From an uncultured Acidimicrobiaceae bacterium (lineage in GTDB: Bacteria > Actinomycetota > Acidimicrobiia > Acidimicrobiales > UBA10347): a stretch of 64,000 nucleotides of DNA. The notes beneath the pieces are model-generated. The model did no database searches, was not told the origin of the DNA, and saw only the letters and a program-made list of their open reading frames with translations. The position numbers were made by a program, and so were the translations under genes. Within the stretch, counting starts at the first letter, position 1, and every line of letters begins with the position of its first letter. The stretch lies in the NCBI GenBank assembly GCA_905182135.1, contig CAJJAG010000004.1, positions 62,001-126,000 of the forward strand, written 5' to 3'. Below, piece after piece: positions 1 to 8,782 of the stretch.

Positions 1-407
1 TTCGGCGGGTCGACGCGATGGATGTCGACGTCGATAGCTGGGATCACGACGCGAAGCCCGCTGATACCGGTCTCTTCTTCAGCCTCACGCAGGGCGACAT
101 GTGCCAGGTTGGTGTCGCCGTCTGCGTGGCCACCAGGCTGAAGCCAACGTTGCAGCTTGGTATGGAAGAGCAGCAGACACATCATGCGACTGGAATCAAC
201 GACAAAGGCTGACCCTGTGAGATGACCAGGCCTACAGGTTCGTACCGCTATGTCAGCATGCTCGTCGATCAGGTCCAAAATCTGTTGGCGGTCAAGGTCG
301 AAGCCCGCACCGATGGCATCCTGCAGAAGCTGTCGAGCCACGCCTCGATCATCACTGGTTACCAGCGCGACGGAATCTGCAGCAAGGGCAAATGGCGATG
401 GAGTCAC
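1..407 (-). CDS. NUDIX hydrolase, partial (3' end beyond window)
   Basis: The minus strand is open from a GTG at 405-407 to the window edge (135 codons, no stop), so the C-terminus is missing. Residues about 92-115 form a NUDIX box: GGHADGD followed by REAEEETG, with the metal-binding REXXEE core intact and the first consensus Glu replaced by Thr. The family hydrolyses nucleoside diphosphates linked to another moiety; the substrate cannot be told from this fragment. It is divergent from the acyl-CoA ligase, with 22 bp between the two starts. A long plus-strand frame over the same DNA is a shadow, because only the minus frame gives a family motif. The GTG is chosen because a stop lies four codons upstream. 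Confidence 0.8.
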   Translation of the reverse strand, partial: MTPSPFALAADSVALVTSDDRGVARQLLQDAIGAGFDLDRQQILDLIDEHADIAVRTCRPGHLTGSAFVVDSSRMMCLLLFHTKLQRWLQPGGHADGDTNLAHVALREAEEETGISGLRVVIPAIDVDIHRVDPP

Positions 408-429
408 CCGATCAAACTATCTTCAGTGC

Positions 430-2013
430 ATGCGTCATCAGCTACGACCCGGCGATCTTCACCCATTCACAAACTTCGACATCCCACACCTGTTACAGAG
501 GCAAGCCGAGGTGCGGGGCGACCACCCCTTTCTTGTCTGGGAGCCGTTCGAAGGCGACCGACGGGTCTGGAGCTATGCCGAGTTCGTGGATGCGACGCGT
601 CGAGTTGCCGCCGGGTTAGTGGCCCGTGGCGTAAAGCTAGGCGACCGAGTACTCGTGCATCTGGACAATTGCCCAGAGAGCATCTTCAGCTGGTTCGCCT
701 GCTCGATCGTTGGCGCTTCGGCCGTCACCACCAACGCTCGCTCTGTCGCTGATGAGTTGGCCTACTACGCGGACAACGCCGAGGTTGTCGGTGCAATCAC
801 CCAACCGCGTTTCGCCGAACTTGTGCAAGCCAGCACCGACCCAGGGTTCTTGATCGTGACCGAAACCGACAACGGAGTGCCACCTGGGGCTGGTACCACT
901 CCATCCGCCACCGATTCATTCGAGCGACTGTTCGAGAGTCAACCCATGGATCTACGTGCTCCTGACCCTCATCTGAACTTCAGCGTGCAGTTCACATCCG
1001 GTACGACCTCACGACCCAAAGGCGTGGTCTGGAACCATGCAAATGCCCTGTGGGGTGCGCGTATGTGTGCCCGCAACGAACACCTCAACGCTGACGACGT
1101 ACACCTGACCCACCTGCCGTTGTTCCACACGAACGCCCAGGCCTACTCGGTGCTGTCTTCACTATGGGCGGGCGCGACCGTCGTTGCGCAACCTCGGTTC
1201 TCTGTGTCCCGTTTTTGGGATGTGTCCTTACGTAACCGATGCACCTGGACTTCGATCGTGCCGTTCTGCGCCAAAGCGTTGATGGCTCGCAACGAACCCG
1301 TCCCCGATCACCAGTACCGACTCTGGGGCGGCGGCGCCCAGCTACCGATGTGGGACGACTACTTCGGCGTGAAGACCATCTCGTGGTGGGGCATGACTGA
1401 GACCATCACCCAACCAATCGTCAGCGATCCAACGATTAGGTCAACGCCAATCTCGATGGGGCGACCCTCTCCTGCCTATGAGATCTCCGTGCGCCATGAC
1501 GACGGCACTCCGGTCGGGCCAAACGAAACCGGTGGCCTATTCGTCCGAGGCATCACCGGGCTGTCGTTGTTCAAGGAATACCTAAACAATCCCGAAGCGA
1601 CCGAGTCCTCATTTGACGATAACGGCTTCCTGATCACCGGTGATCGCGTCAAACTACTGCCCAGCGGCGATCTACAGTTCGGCGATCGCGACAAGGACAT
1701 GCTTAAGGTCGGAGGCGAAAACGTCGCCGCGTCAGAGATCGAACGGGTCGTTAGCTCGGTCGCTGGCGTCGCTGAATGCGCGGTCGTGGCGAAGCGGGAT
1801 CCCATGCTCGACGAGGTCCCGGTTGTGTTCGTGCTTCCACCTGCCAATTCCACCGTAGACATTCAGCAACTGAGCGCTGACGTGCTGGCAAAATGCCAGG
1901 CCGCACTCGCTGACTTCAAGGTACCCCGCGAAATACGCGTGGTCGACGAGCTTCCACGATCCACCCTGGACAAGATTGCGAAGGCCAAACTTCGTGAGCT
2001 AGCAAACGAGTAA
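430..2013 (+). CDS. AMP-dependent acyl-CoA synthetase/ligase (ANL superfamily)
   Basis: Predicted 527-residue cytoplasmic enzyme that would activate a carboxylic acid to its CoA thioester through an acyl-adenylate. Visible family motifs in order: the phosphate-binding loop FTSGTTSRPKG near residue 188, WWGMTET near 319, TGD near 403, the hinge DRDKDMLKVGGEN, and a catalytic-type Lys near 515 in TLDKIAK. The open frame extends upstream to 250, but that part overlaps the divergent NUDIX gene and has no family character, so the ATG at 430 is preferred. A 2-keto-4-pentenoate hydratase-like gene follows after 22 bp, suggesting a shared catabolic transcript. The acyl substrate is not inferable; it does not look like a dedicated benzoate-CoA ligase. 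Confidence 0.9.
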   Translation: MRHQLRPGDLHPFTNFDIPHLLQRQAEVRGDHPFLVWEPFEGDRRVWSYAEFVDATRRVAAGLVARGVKLGDRVLVHLDNCPESIFSWFACSIVGASAVTTNARSVADELAYYADNAEVVGAITQPRFAELVQASTDPGFLIVTETDNGVPPGAGTTPSATDSFERLFESQPMDLRAPDPHLNFSVQFTSGTTSRPKGVVWNHANALWGARMCARNEHLNADDVHLTHLPLFHTNAQAYSVLSSLWAGATVVAQPRFSVSRFWDVSLRNRCTWTSIVPFCAKALMARNEPVPDHQYRLWGGGAQLPMWDDYFGVKTISWWGMTETITQPIVSDPTIRSTPISMGRPSPAYEISVRHDDGTPVGPNETGGLFVRGITGLSLFKEYLNNPEATESSFDDNGFLITGDRVKLLPSGDLQFGDRDKDMLKVGGENVAASEIERVVSSVAGVAECAVVAKRDPMLDEVPVVFVLPPANSTVDIQQLSADVLAKCQAALADFKVPREIRVVDELPRSTLDKIAKAKLRELANE

Positions 2014-2035
2014 CGATGAGATCACTGAGGACAAC

Positions 2036-2785
2036 ATGATGGAGCAGAACGAGATCGAAGACGCAGCAATGTTCCTGCTGCATCTGCGGACCCAACGCGA
2101 TCAGGTCGCAGGGCTACCAGGCGAGCTAACGCCGAAAACCCTCGACGATGCGTACAACATCCAAGACGCAACCCACCGATTCGCCGGTTGGCCTATTGGC
2201 ATGCTCAAGGTCGGCTGCACCAGTGTGGTTGCACAAGAGGCCTTAGGTATTCCTCACCCGATTGGGGGACGTGTGCCATCCGATGGGGTCTTCGAATCCG
2301 GCTCGATTGTGCCCCGTGACTTCGTGGCCAGCGAGCCACTCCTCGAATGTGAGATAGCGATGCGGTTCGGCCCTGGCGGCGTTGTCGACGCCATCGCTCC
2401 GGCCATCGAACTCGTGAACGCCAGGTACCGCGATACCTCGAAGGTCTCAGGCGCCAGCATCATCGCGGACAACTCAGCGGGCTGCGGTGCAATTCGAGGG
2501 GCTGCGATTTCTCTGGCCGAGGTCGATGACCTCGATGCCTTAGAGATAGCGTTGCACAACGACAACGGTGAAATTGCTTCGGGTACCACTCGAGCCCTCG
2601 TCGACGGGCCCCAGGGTTCGGTCGACTGGGCCTTGGCCCATGAAACCAGTCGAGGCCGAGACGTCGTTGCGGGAACCTGGATCATCACCGGCACATGCAC
2701 TGGCCTGACTCCCACCCAGTGGGGTACGAGTTATACCGCTGACTTCGGCCCCCTGGGCAGCGTGAACTTTACTCTCGGCGACTGA
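2036..2785 (+). CDS. 2-keto-4-pentenoate hydratase / 2-oxo acid decarboxylase family (MhpD-like)
   Basis: A 249-residue protein of the fumarylacetoacetate-hydrolase-like fold, of the type that hydrates 2-hydroxypenta-2,4-dienoate or decarboxylates 4-oxalocrotonate in meta-cleavage pathways. Family features: the early segment WPIGMLKVGCTS, the metal-site region LLECEIAMRFGPGG, the central AIELVNARY segment, and the C-terminal half containing GPLGSVNFTLGD. Length is normal for the family (about 260). GAGG lies 6-7 nt before the tandem ATG ATG start, so either Met could be used. It follows the acyl-CoA ligase at close spacing. Which of the two reactions it carries out cannot be decided from sequence. 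Confidence 0.85.
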   Translation: MMEQNEIEDAAMFLLHLRTQRDQVAGLPGELTPKTLDDAYNIQDATHRFAGWPIGMLKVGCTSVVAQEALGIPHPIGGRVPSDGVFESGSIVPRDFVASEPLLECEIAMRFGPGGVVDAIAPAIELVNARYRDTSKVSGASIIADNSAGCGAIRGAAISLAEVDDLDALEIALHNDNGEIASGTTRALVDGPQGSVDWALAHETSRGRDVVAGTWIITGTCTGLTPTQWGTSYTADFGPLGSVNFTLGD

Positions 2786-2816
2786 CCTGCAGCCGGAGTT
2801 GAACAGTGCTGCCGGC

Positions 2817-3980
2817 TCAGTCGGCAGCGGCTCCCGTTGTCAAATACTGCCACAGCCCAGGTTTTGCGCCTTGGGCTTCCATCTGCTGCTTCGCCCCGAG
2901 GATGGCGCGGCCAGCCTCGGTCTCGTGCTGGAACCAGCGCGTTGCTTCGAAGGCCGACGGCGTGTGTTCGGCGAGTGAGACAGCCGCTGCCTCGTAATAG
3001 CCGCGGATGTCCTGCACCACGCGAGCAGGAATGCCCGGGATGCCAGCCTCTTTCCACGCAGCGCCGTCGGCCACAGCTGCAAAGGTCGCAATCGCTGCCG
3101 GGACCTGATCTGGCCCCATTAACCGGAAGGCGCCCATCCGCTCGCCAAAGCGCGCAATGGTGCGGTCATACGCAGGCCGCAAGGCGCGAGCTTCGACAAC
3201 CGCAGGATGGTCATCGCTCTCGGCTCGAGGCGGCATCGGACAAGACAAGACCTCGGATTGGTCAGAAATCACGTCGGGAAAGACTTCGATGCCATGTTCG
3301 GTGCGTTGCAGCATGGCAAAGGCGTGAGCGAGGACACGATGCTGGAATTTAGCGTCACCGGGCTTACCGAGTGGTCGGCCCAATGGGAAGTCACAGAACA
3401 GACCCCGTGGAGGCGCAGCGCTCTCAAGCTGGCCCTTGACCGAGCCGAGTGTGATCGTTGCTAGACCGCTGGCTTCAAGAACATGGGCCAGCGTGCTCAC
3501 GGCACGCGTGCAAAGCGGTCAAACCGGTGTGAGTAGCACCACGTCGACGCCAGCGTCGAGCAGGGTCTTCGCACCTTCAGGTCCGCTGTCGAGACGGATC
3601 CCTTCGAGCTCGAACTGATTACCGGCATAAGCCAGATGCACTTCGGACACCGCTCCAATAGTGCCGTCAGCCGCCAACTCGTTGAGCCGATCGATGGGGA
3701 AAACAACGTTGTAGTCAATACCGAAACCAACCTGATCGATGTCTTGGCTCCAGTGTCCTAGTCGGTAATCGGTTCGTTTCGGGTCGAGCTTACGAAAGCT
3801 GGTGTCGCGAGGGTCAAAGCCTGGCTGCTCAGGATGATGAAGCGCTGCTGAAGTCAGGATGGCGACCGTTGACTCGGCGAGCGGTTTTGGCGTTGTGAAG
3901 GCCGCATTCTCGAAGATGGCCGGCTCCAGGCCGTCCATGAGCTCTTTGACACGGTCGCTCGAAGGCTTCGACGGGTTCAT
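2817..3980 (-). CDS. GrdB-like reductase family protein, candidate selenoprotein with in-frame TGA (Sec154)
   Basis: Read through a single TGA at 3519-3521, this is one continuous 387-codon frame. Both halves belong to the glycine/sarcosine/betaine/D-proline reductase component B (GrdB) family: the N-terminal half carries DYNVVFPIDRLNEL and ends VVLLTPV, and the C-terminal half continues PLCTRAVSTLAHVLEASG and later FCDFPLGRPLGKPGD. From knowledge of the family, the TGA falls where relatives have Cys or Sec in a (U/C)xxC redox motif, giving UPLC here. A hairpin 11 nt after the TGA fits a bacterial SECIS (separate entry). A GTG at 3500 could restart translation, but that would lose the redox residue. 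The alternative is a plain nonsense mutation (Cys TGC to TGA); no Sec machinery gene lies in the window to settle this. The substrate is unknown. Confidence 0.8.
3491..3507 (-). promoter_or_regulatory. Candidate bacterial SECIS hairpin
   Basis: On the minus strand, GCGTGC and GCACGC form a perfect 6-bp stem closing the 5-nt loop CGTGA. The stem begins exactly 11 nt after the TGA at 3519-3521. Known bacterial SECIS elements lie just downstream of the UGA inside the coding frame, at about this spacing, with a G among the first two loop bases; here G is second. Two more G-C pairs could form below a 2x2 internal loop. Confidence 0.65.
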
Positions 3981-4263
3981 AGAACGAAGTTACCTCGCTC
4001 GTCGAGCCGACACGAATCTTGGTATCAGCCCTTTCGCAGCGGTCCTGAACTCAGCGCTATGTCGGCGGCGATCTTACTCACCAGACCGTTGCCCTTTGCC
4101 TAATCGCCATCCACGACGCTGGCGGGATTAACGGACAGCTAGACAACGGGAACGACCTCCGAAATCGTTCGAATCAGGCGCTCTGTTCAAGTCGCTTACC
4201 AGCGCAGCCTCAACGTCACGGTCCGTACCCCGTGCGACGGTCAGCCGCGACGTGACAGCGCGA

Positions 4264-4986
4264 TCAGTCTGAGAGGGCGATGCGGACTCGCTTGTTGCCT
4301 TTGCCCTTGGACTCGGTCTTGGTGATCGTAAAGGTGCCCACGTCTGCGGTGCTGGCAACGTGCGTGCCACCATCAGCCTGCTTGTCAAGGCCAACAATGT
4401 CGATGACCCGGATGGTCGAGACCGACGCCGGGATCATGTTGACCTTGGTACGGATGAGGTCGGCGTCCTCGACGGCAATCGAGCGGTCAAGGAACGAGAC
4501 TTCGATAGGCCGGGCGGCAGCAATTTCTGTATTGACTGCCGATTCGATCGTCTGTTTGAAACCCTCCGGAAGCGGATCGAACTCAAAGTCCATCCGTCCC
4601 GAAAGCGGTTCCATATTTCCCCCGGTGACTGCCTTGCCGTATTCGTTCCAAATCACGCCGCAGAGCAGGTGCATGGCGGTATGGGTCCGCATGAGCTGAT
4701 GACGCCGCTCCCATTCGATGGCCGCCGTGACAACATCGCCGACTGCCGGCAAAACGCCATCGCCCGCACAGCTGTGCCACACGATCCCGCCGTCACGTTT
4801 CACACCGGTTACCGCACTAACCCCGGTCGGCCCTGAGATGGTGCCATGGTCAGCGGGCTGTCCGCCACCTTGCACGTAGAACACCGTCTGGTCCAGCGCC
4901 ACCCGGGCGCCGTCGACATCAACATCGACCACCGTTGCTTGGCATGTGCGCATGTAGGCATCTTCGAGATACAGCAGCTCTGTCAT
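4264..4986 (-). CDS. AlaX-type alanyl-tRNA editing protein
   Basis: A 240-residue stand-alone homologue of the AlaRS editing domain, expected to hydrolyse Ser- or Gly-tRNA(Ala) in the cytoplasm. It has the glycine-rich segment FYVQGGGQPADHG, the HxxxH zinc motif HTAMH at residues 102-106, and the second metal motif near 195-199 as DGGTHV. The Cys of AlaRS (CGGTHV) is Asp here. The length fits the medium AlaX class. The ATG at 4984-4986 is chosen over a longer frame starting at 5091 because homology begins at MTELLYLED, and it leaves a 99-bp divergent intergenic region to the NUDIX gene. Confidence 0.88.
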   Translation of the reverse strand: MTELLYLEDAYMRTCQATVVDVDVDGARVALDQTVFYVQGGGQPADHGTISGPTGVSAVTGVKRDGGIVWHSCAGDGVLPAVGDVVTAAIEWERRHQLMRTHTAMHLLCGVIWNEYGKAVTGGNMEPLSGRMDFEFDPLPEGFKQTIESAVNTEIAAARPIEVSFLDRSIAVEDADLIRTKVNMIPASVSTIRVIDIVGLDKQADGGTHVASTADVGTFTITKTESKGKGNKRVRIALSD

Positions 4987-5085
4987 TCGATCATCGTAGA
5001 TTCCTAACCGGCCCGACCGCACGATCAGATGATCATGCGACGGCGGTTGCTCGCACAGATAGAGGTCCGGTACGTTGCCGGGTTG

Positions 5086-5688
5086 ATGCATGTGAGCGAA
5101 TACGACGCCAGAGCACTGCGCCGGGTGCTGGATCAGTCTCCGCTTGTGGCCGTCGAAGGACCCAGCGCCGCTGTTGCCGTGGTATTTCGATCTGGGGCAT
5201 CTGGCACCGAGCTGCTATTCATCCAACGCGCTACCAAGGACACCGATCCGTGGTCGGGGCATATGGCATTTCCAGGAGGCCGGACCGATCCAGAAGACGC
5301 CGACTCGCATGCAACTGCGGAACGCGAAACATCAGAGGAAGTGGACCTCGACCTGAAGACGGTTGACCGACTCGGTTCGCTGCAGGACCTCGTTCCAGGT
5401 CGCCATCTTCAGGTCGTCCATGCTCAGGCGTATTGGCTCGATGGTGAACGTCCCAAACTCTCCGCGAATTACGAGGTCGCCGACACGGTGTGGGTCCCGT
5501 TGTCAGATCTTGCTGACCACGCTCGCTATATCGATTACTACTACGAAGCTAGTAATTCTAGCTGGCCAGGAATTCAGCTCGATACGCAGTCGCAGGTCGT
5601 GTGGGGACTGACCCTGCGATTCTTGGCGGACTTGTTCACCCGTTTAGAAACACCATTCATAGAGATCCTCCCGTGGCCGAAGGGCTAG
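5086..5688 (+). CDS. NUDIX hydrolase, CoA pyrophosphatase-like
   Basis: A 200-residue protein with the segment MAFPGGRTDPEDAD followed by RETSEEV, a NUDIX box of the CoA-diphosphatase (NudL/PCD1) type, in which the GGR box follows a hydrophobic strand and RExxEE supplies metal ligands. The preceding LLFIQRATKDTDPWSGHMAF matches the substrate-side pattern of that subfamily. Likely role: cleavage of CoA or its derivatives to phosphopantetheine and 3',5'-ADP. The ATG at 5086 is preferred to 5029 because the extra 19 residues look non-coding and would crowd the divergent alaX promoter. Substrate identity is an inference. Confidence 0.82.
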   Translation: MHVSEYDARALRRVLDQSPLVAVEGPSAAVAVVFRSGASGTELLFIQRATKDTDPWSGHMAFPGGRTDPEDADSHATAERETSEEVDLDLKTVDRLGSLQDLVPGRHLQVVHAQAYWLDGERPKLSANYEVADTVWVPLSDLADHARYIDYYYEASNSSWPGIQLDTQSQVVWGLTLRFLADLFTRLETPFIEILPWPKG

Positions 5689-5841
5689 TGCAACCACACG
5701 ATGCTGGCTGGCTCGTCTAGACACGGCTCTCGCTGTTCGACGCGATCTTTCGAAGGCGTCGGCTCGGACAGCCGCAGCAACTTCACTAGCCGGTGTGGCC
5801 GTGAACCATCCCGCTGGCGCTCACGACTTTGCCCGCCATAG

Positions 5842-6522
5842 TCAGTTGGCGATTGTGAACGCGTCACCGTCGAAGCTGTCGATGGTGACGAAATCCTCGA
5901 CCGGGTTCCGGCGCAACTTGGTGAGCTGCTTAACCGGCACGCCGATTGGCAACATTGCAGCGATGGCGTAGTTGCTGGGTAGCCCCAGCACTTGCTGCGC
6001 CTGAGCTTCCTTGTCGGCGAGGTACGTCGTAAGAACGCCTCCAAGACCTTCGTTGCGCGCCGCCATCAAAATGTTCCAAACCAATGGATAGATCGATGCA
6101 CCACTAATGACCCCGACGCGTTCCAAGTATTTGTCGAAGCTGGCAACGACCGAGAGGTCAACAGCAACGACGAGAACGACGGGAGCGTCGACCATTCCCT
6201 GCACTCCCGGGAATGTCACTGGGCCATCGTTAGCTCGCAGCGCTGGCTCGTCAACAGATGTTGGATTAATCGAGTTCCAAGGTGCTTCGCCTGCGGCAAC
6301 CTGGGCCATATAAATATCAGTGCCCTCCCGCACCAGCGGCACCAACTGACGACGGACGTCCTTGTCCTTAACCACGATGACATGCTGGCCCTGGCGATTA
6401 CCACCGTTGGGCGCAAAGCGAGCGTTGTCCAAAATGCGGTGCAGCGTGTCATCGCTCACCGAGTCGTCAGTCCATTCGCGGCAGGCAAATGTCGTTCGCA
6501 TCACGTCGTATAGATCCATCAC
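5842..6522 (-). CDS. Nitroreductase family protein
   Basis: A 226-residue FMN-dependent nitroreductase-fold protein. It starts MMDLYDVMRTTFACREW, where the Arg near residue 15 is a typical FMN-phosphate contact, followed by DNARFAPNGGNRQ (the family APSxxNxQ equivalent). The C-terminal part has GLGGVLTTYLADKE and a hydrophobic segment of the GIPK region, here IGVPVKQL. Such enzymes reduce nitro-, quinone- or enone-type substrates with NAD(P)H. It lies alone between a convergent NUDIX gene and the DUF2071 gene 54 bp upstream on the same strand. Confidence 0.87.
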   Translation of the reverse strand: MMDLYDVMRTTFACREWTDDSVSDDTLHRILDNARFAPNGGNRQGQHVIVVKDKDVRRQLVPLVREGTDIYMAQVAAGEAPWNSINPTSVDEPALRANDGPVTFPGVQGMVDAPVVLVVAVDLSVVASFDKYLERVGVISGASIYPLVWNILMAARNEGLGGVLTTYLADKEAQAQQVLGLPSNYAIAAMLPIGVPVKQLTKLRRNPVEDFVTIDSFDGDAFTIAN

Positions 6523-6576
6523 GTTCTCCCTAGCGCCCTGTCGGTGCGACTGACCGTGAGAATAGCTCCCTCCAGC

Positions 6577-7311
6577 TCAGCTGCGAACTCTGTGTGGTCG
6601 GCCGACCCGTACGCCAACACCTGGAGTCCAGTGAACGAGGGGATCTGTATCTGTTGCAGCGAACCCAGCGGCACCCATCAGCCCGTCGTCTAGGTGCGTC
6701 AGATCGCCGTGATGAAGCAACCAAGGATCGTGCGTTATGGGCGCGTACAACGTATGCCCGAAGAAGGTCGAGTAAAGACCCCAGCGAGCTGTCAGGAACC
6801 GCTCGAGGGCCGAAGGCTCACCGATCGCATCTCCGGCGGTGACGTCGACATCGCAGCGAATATTTTTAGGGCCGGGCCACTTCCGCTTAGATCTATATCT
6901 CCATGCCGGACCAACGTTCTCCGCTGTCATCTCCGCCCAGTAGTAGGGCAATCCATAGGTCGCTCGTGCAACCGCTGTCGCCGACAAACGGCCAGCTTCC
7001 AGTGAGCAGAACCAGACGCCCGGCGTGCCGTCGGGACCCCGCACATAGGTGCGCACGTTCGTCTCCGGAAACTGGCCTTCACGAGGGATCGGTATTTGGC
7101 CTGGGAGCTGCACCTCCATTTCGAATGGCACCAAACCCACCCACGCGGCGCCGTCAAATGTGTCAACAGTTAGCCCGTGGGGCAGGATCGCTTGGACCTG
7201 TTCTGGGTCGAATTGCCAATGCAGGAACGTCAGGTTAAGCCAGCGCATGTGCATGACTTCGAAACGCACTTCGTGCGGAGGTTCGAGTGGATGGTCCAAC
7301 GCGTCGGTCAT
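6577..7311 (-). CDS. DUF2071 (YqjF-like) protein
   Basis: A 244-residue protein matching the DUF2071/YqjF pattern: an N-terminal MRWLNLTFLHWQFDPEQVQA, then LPHGLTVDTFDGAAWVGLVP, then the ETNVRTYVRGPDG segment, and GVWFCSLEAGRLSA near the middle. The family has a beta-rich fold related to acetoacetate decarboxylase, but its reaction is not known. No signal peptide or membrane segment is seen. It is 54 bp upstream of the nitroreductase on the same strand and might be co-transcribed with it. Confidence 0.82.
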   Translation of the reverse strand: MTDALDHPLEPPHEVRFEVMHMRWLNLTFLHWQFDPEQVQAILPHGLTVDTFDGAAWVGLVPFEMEVQLPGQIPIPREGQFPETNVRTYVRGPDGTPGVWFCSLEAGRLSATAVARATYGLPYYWAEMTAENVGPAWRYRSKRKWPGPKNIRCDVDVTAGDAIGEPSALERFLTARWGLYSTFFGHTLYAPITHDPWLLHHGDLTHLDDGLMGAAGFAATDTDPLVHWTPGVGVRVGRPHRVRS

Positions 7312-7459
7312 GGAATCTTGTTTATCGCGTCGGGGCCCCGGTGCCGAGTGGAACGGGTGTGACGTTGGACGTGCCGAAAAGTGCGTACGACAGGCCGGAC
7401 CATCAACTCGCTAGCTACGTACTTCCTCGAGTTACGCTCGATGGCGATCCCGCCATTGA

Positions 7460-8530
7460 CTAACGGCCCAGTGCGGCCGAGCGCATATGTTCAGCAAGCG
7501 TGTCGACCGTGTCGTGGGCGTTGAGCCCGCTGCTCGATGGCATGACATAGACGGGCCGACCGCCGACCGCCTCGGGCTGCCAACCCCGTTGTGCCTTGCG
7601 GTTAACAGCGGCACGCCATCCAGCAAGGCCAACCATGCAGATCGTCTGCGGCCTGAGCCATTCGGCGAGTCTTGCGAGACGTTCGTAACCTGCGCGATAT
7701 TCAGCCTTGTCGAGTTCGTCGGCGCGTCGGGTGGAGCGCTTGACCATGTCGGTCATGCCCATGCCATGAGCTGCCAGAGCGTGGACAGGGTCGCGATCCT
7801 TGGTCACCAGTCCTGACTGAATTGCCGCAGGCCAGAACCGGTTCCCGGCCTTGTGGAAGCCAACGCCGAAGTCAGCCGAACTGGGACTGGGGTTCAAGCC
7901 GCAGATAAGCAGCTTCATATCGGCGCCTACATAGTCGGGAAGTGTCCAACGTTTCGTGATCGGCGCAATGATCTGGCCGATGCCAACTTCGGATTCCCAT
8001 GTAATGAATTCGCCGGCCTCGAAACCGGCGCCCTCGAGTGTCTGCCGCAGAAGGGCCTGCGGCCAGAGCGAGAATGCCCCTCGGGGAAACGGAGTGTCAT
8101 CCGGTTGCCAAGCCTCATCATCACCCTCAAACGCCCACAAGTATCCGGTGGCAGCTGTCTGCATGACGCGGTGCAGTTCGGCGAGAGCCATCGGTACCTC
8201 GGTACGCGGTAAATGGACCAGGATTCGAGAAGCCCACACTCCTCCTATGGACTCTCGTGCGAACGGCAATCGATGCAAGTCAGCTTGTATGACAGCGCCA
8301 TGATCATCTGTCAAATGACCCAACTCGAGCGGCAGGTCAATACCGACTGCTGGCTCCAGCAGAGTCAGGGTCCGCCCCGACCCGCAACCAAGGTCAACGA
8401 TGATTCCTTCAGCTTCAGCTCGTAACTTTTTGACCAATTCGACCTGCTGGGGCGTCGTATCCAACGTCCGCCGATCAATACCGGCGTCATAGCTCTCACG
8501 GGTCGTCTTGTCGCACTCGCCTCGCGTCAC
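7460..8530 (-). CDS. Class I SAM methyltransferase fused to a MUG/TDG-type uracil-DNA glycosylase
   Basis: One 356-residue frame carries two domains. Residues about 1-203 are a class I methyltransferase with motif I IIVDLGCGSGRTL near 43-54, an acidic GIDLP strand end and an Arg-rich ILVHLPRTE segment typical of the ubiE/type-11 group. Residues about 205-356 are a mismatch-specific uracil/thymine-DNA glycosylase, with LLICGLNPSPSSADFG, the AGNRFWPA motif and a late PSSSGLNAHD corresponding to the family's NPSGLN. No stop separates the domains. The GTG at 8528-8530 is preferred because codons up to 8602 show no family character, though the true start is uncertain. The glycosylase would excise uracil or damaged pyrimidines; the methyltransferase substrate is unknown. 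Confidence 0.82.
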   Translation of the reverse strand: MTRGECDKTTRESYDAGIDRRTLDTTPQQVELVKKLRAEAEGIIVDLGCGSGRTLTLLEPAVGIDLPLELGHLTDDHGAVIQADLHRLPFARESIGGVWASRILVHLPRTEVPMALAELHRVMQTAATGYLWAFEGDDEAWQPDDTPFPRGAFSLWPQALLRQTLEGAGFEAGEFITWESEVGIGQIIAPITKRWTLPDYVGADMKLLICGLNPSPSSADFGVGFHKAGNRFWPAAIQSGLVTKDRDPVHALAAHGMGMTDMVKRSTRRADELDKAEYRAGYERLARLAEWLRPQTICMVGLAGWRAAVNRKAQRGWQPEAVGGRPVYVMPSSSGLNAHDTVDTLAEHMRSAALGR

Positions 8531-8782
8531 ATATCTAGTGTGACACAGCCCATCCGTTCGCAGCTCAGGGTCTGGGCCGACACAGGCCCCAACCAAAAAC
8601 ACCCCAAACGCCCAGGTCTCGACAAGCCCGACCAGACGCAGCGGTCTGCCCGTGCGCTGTTACGACTCTCTTCTCAGGCGTTGTAATGGGCGAGGGCGCA
8701 GTGCGCACCGGCAACCCAGGAGCCACTTTATGCTGAAGGTGTCGCTCTACGAGTGCATCTGGGCTTGGCTCCACAATCATGG

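Noticed and set aside
250-429. Upstream extension of the acyl-CoA ligase frame
   Set aside because: It overlaps the NUDIX gene on the other strand and shows no AMP-ligase character; homology starts at 430.
18-752. Several plus-strand frames at the window start
   Set aside because: They are shadows: only the minus frame shows a NUDIX box, and the ligase frame explains the rest.
3491-3500. GTG at 3498-3500 as start of a separate downstream gene
   Set aside because: It would leave two half-proteins of one family in the same frame, without a ribosome binding site, and lose the redox residue; read-through explains the data better.
8565-8780. 71-codon minus frame upstream of the methyltransferase fusion
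   Set aside because: Low-complexity, no family match, and it overlaps the likely promoter region.
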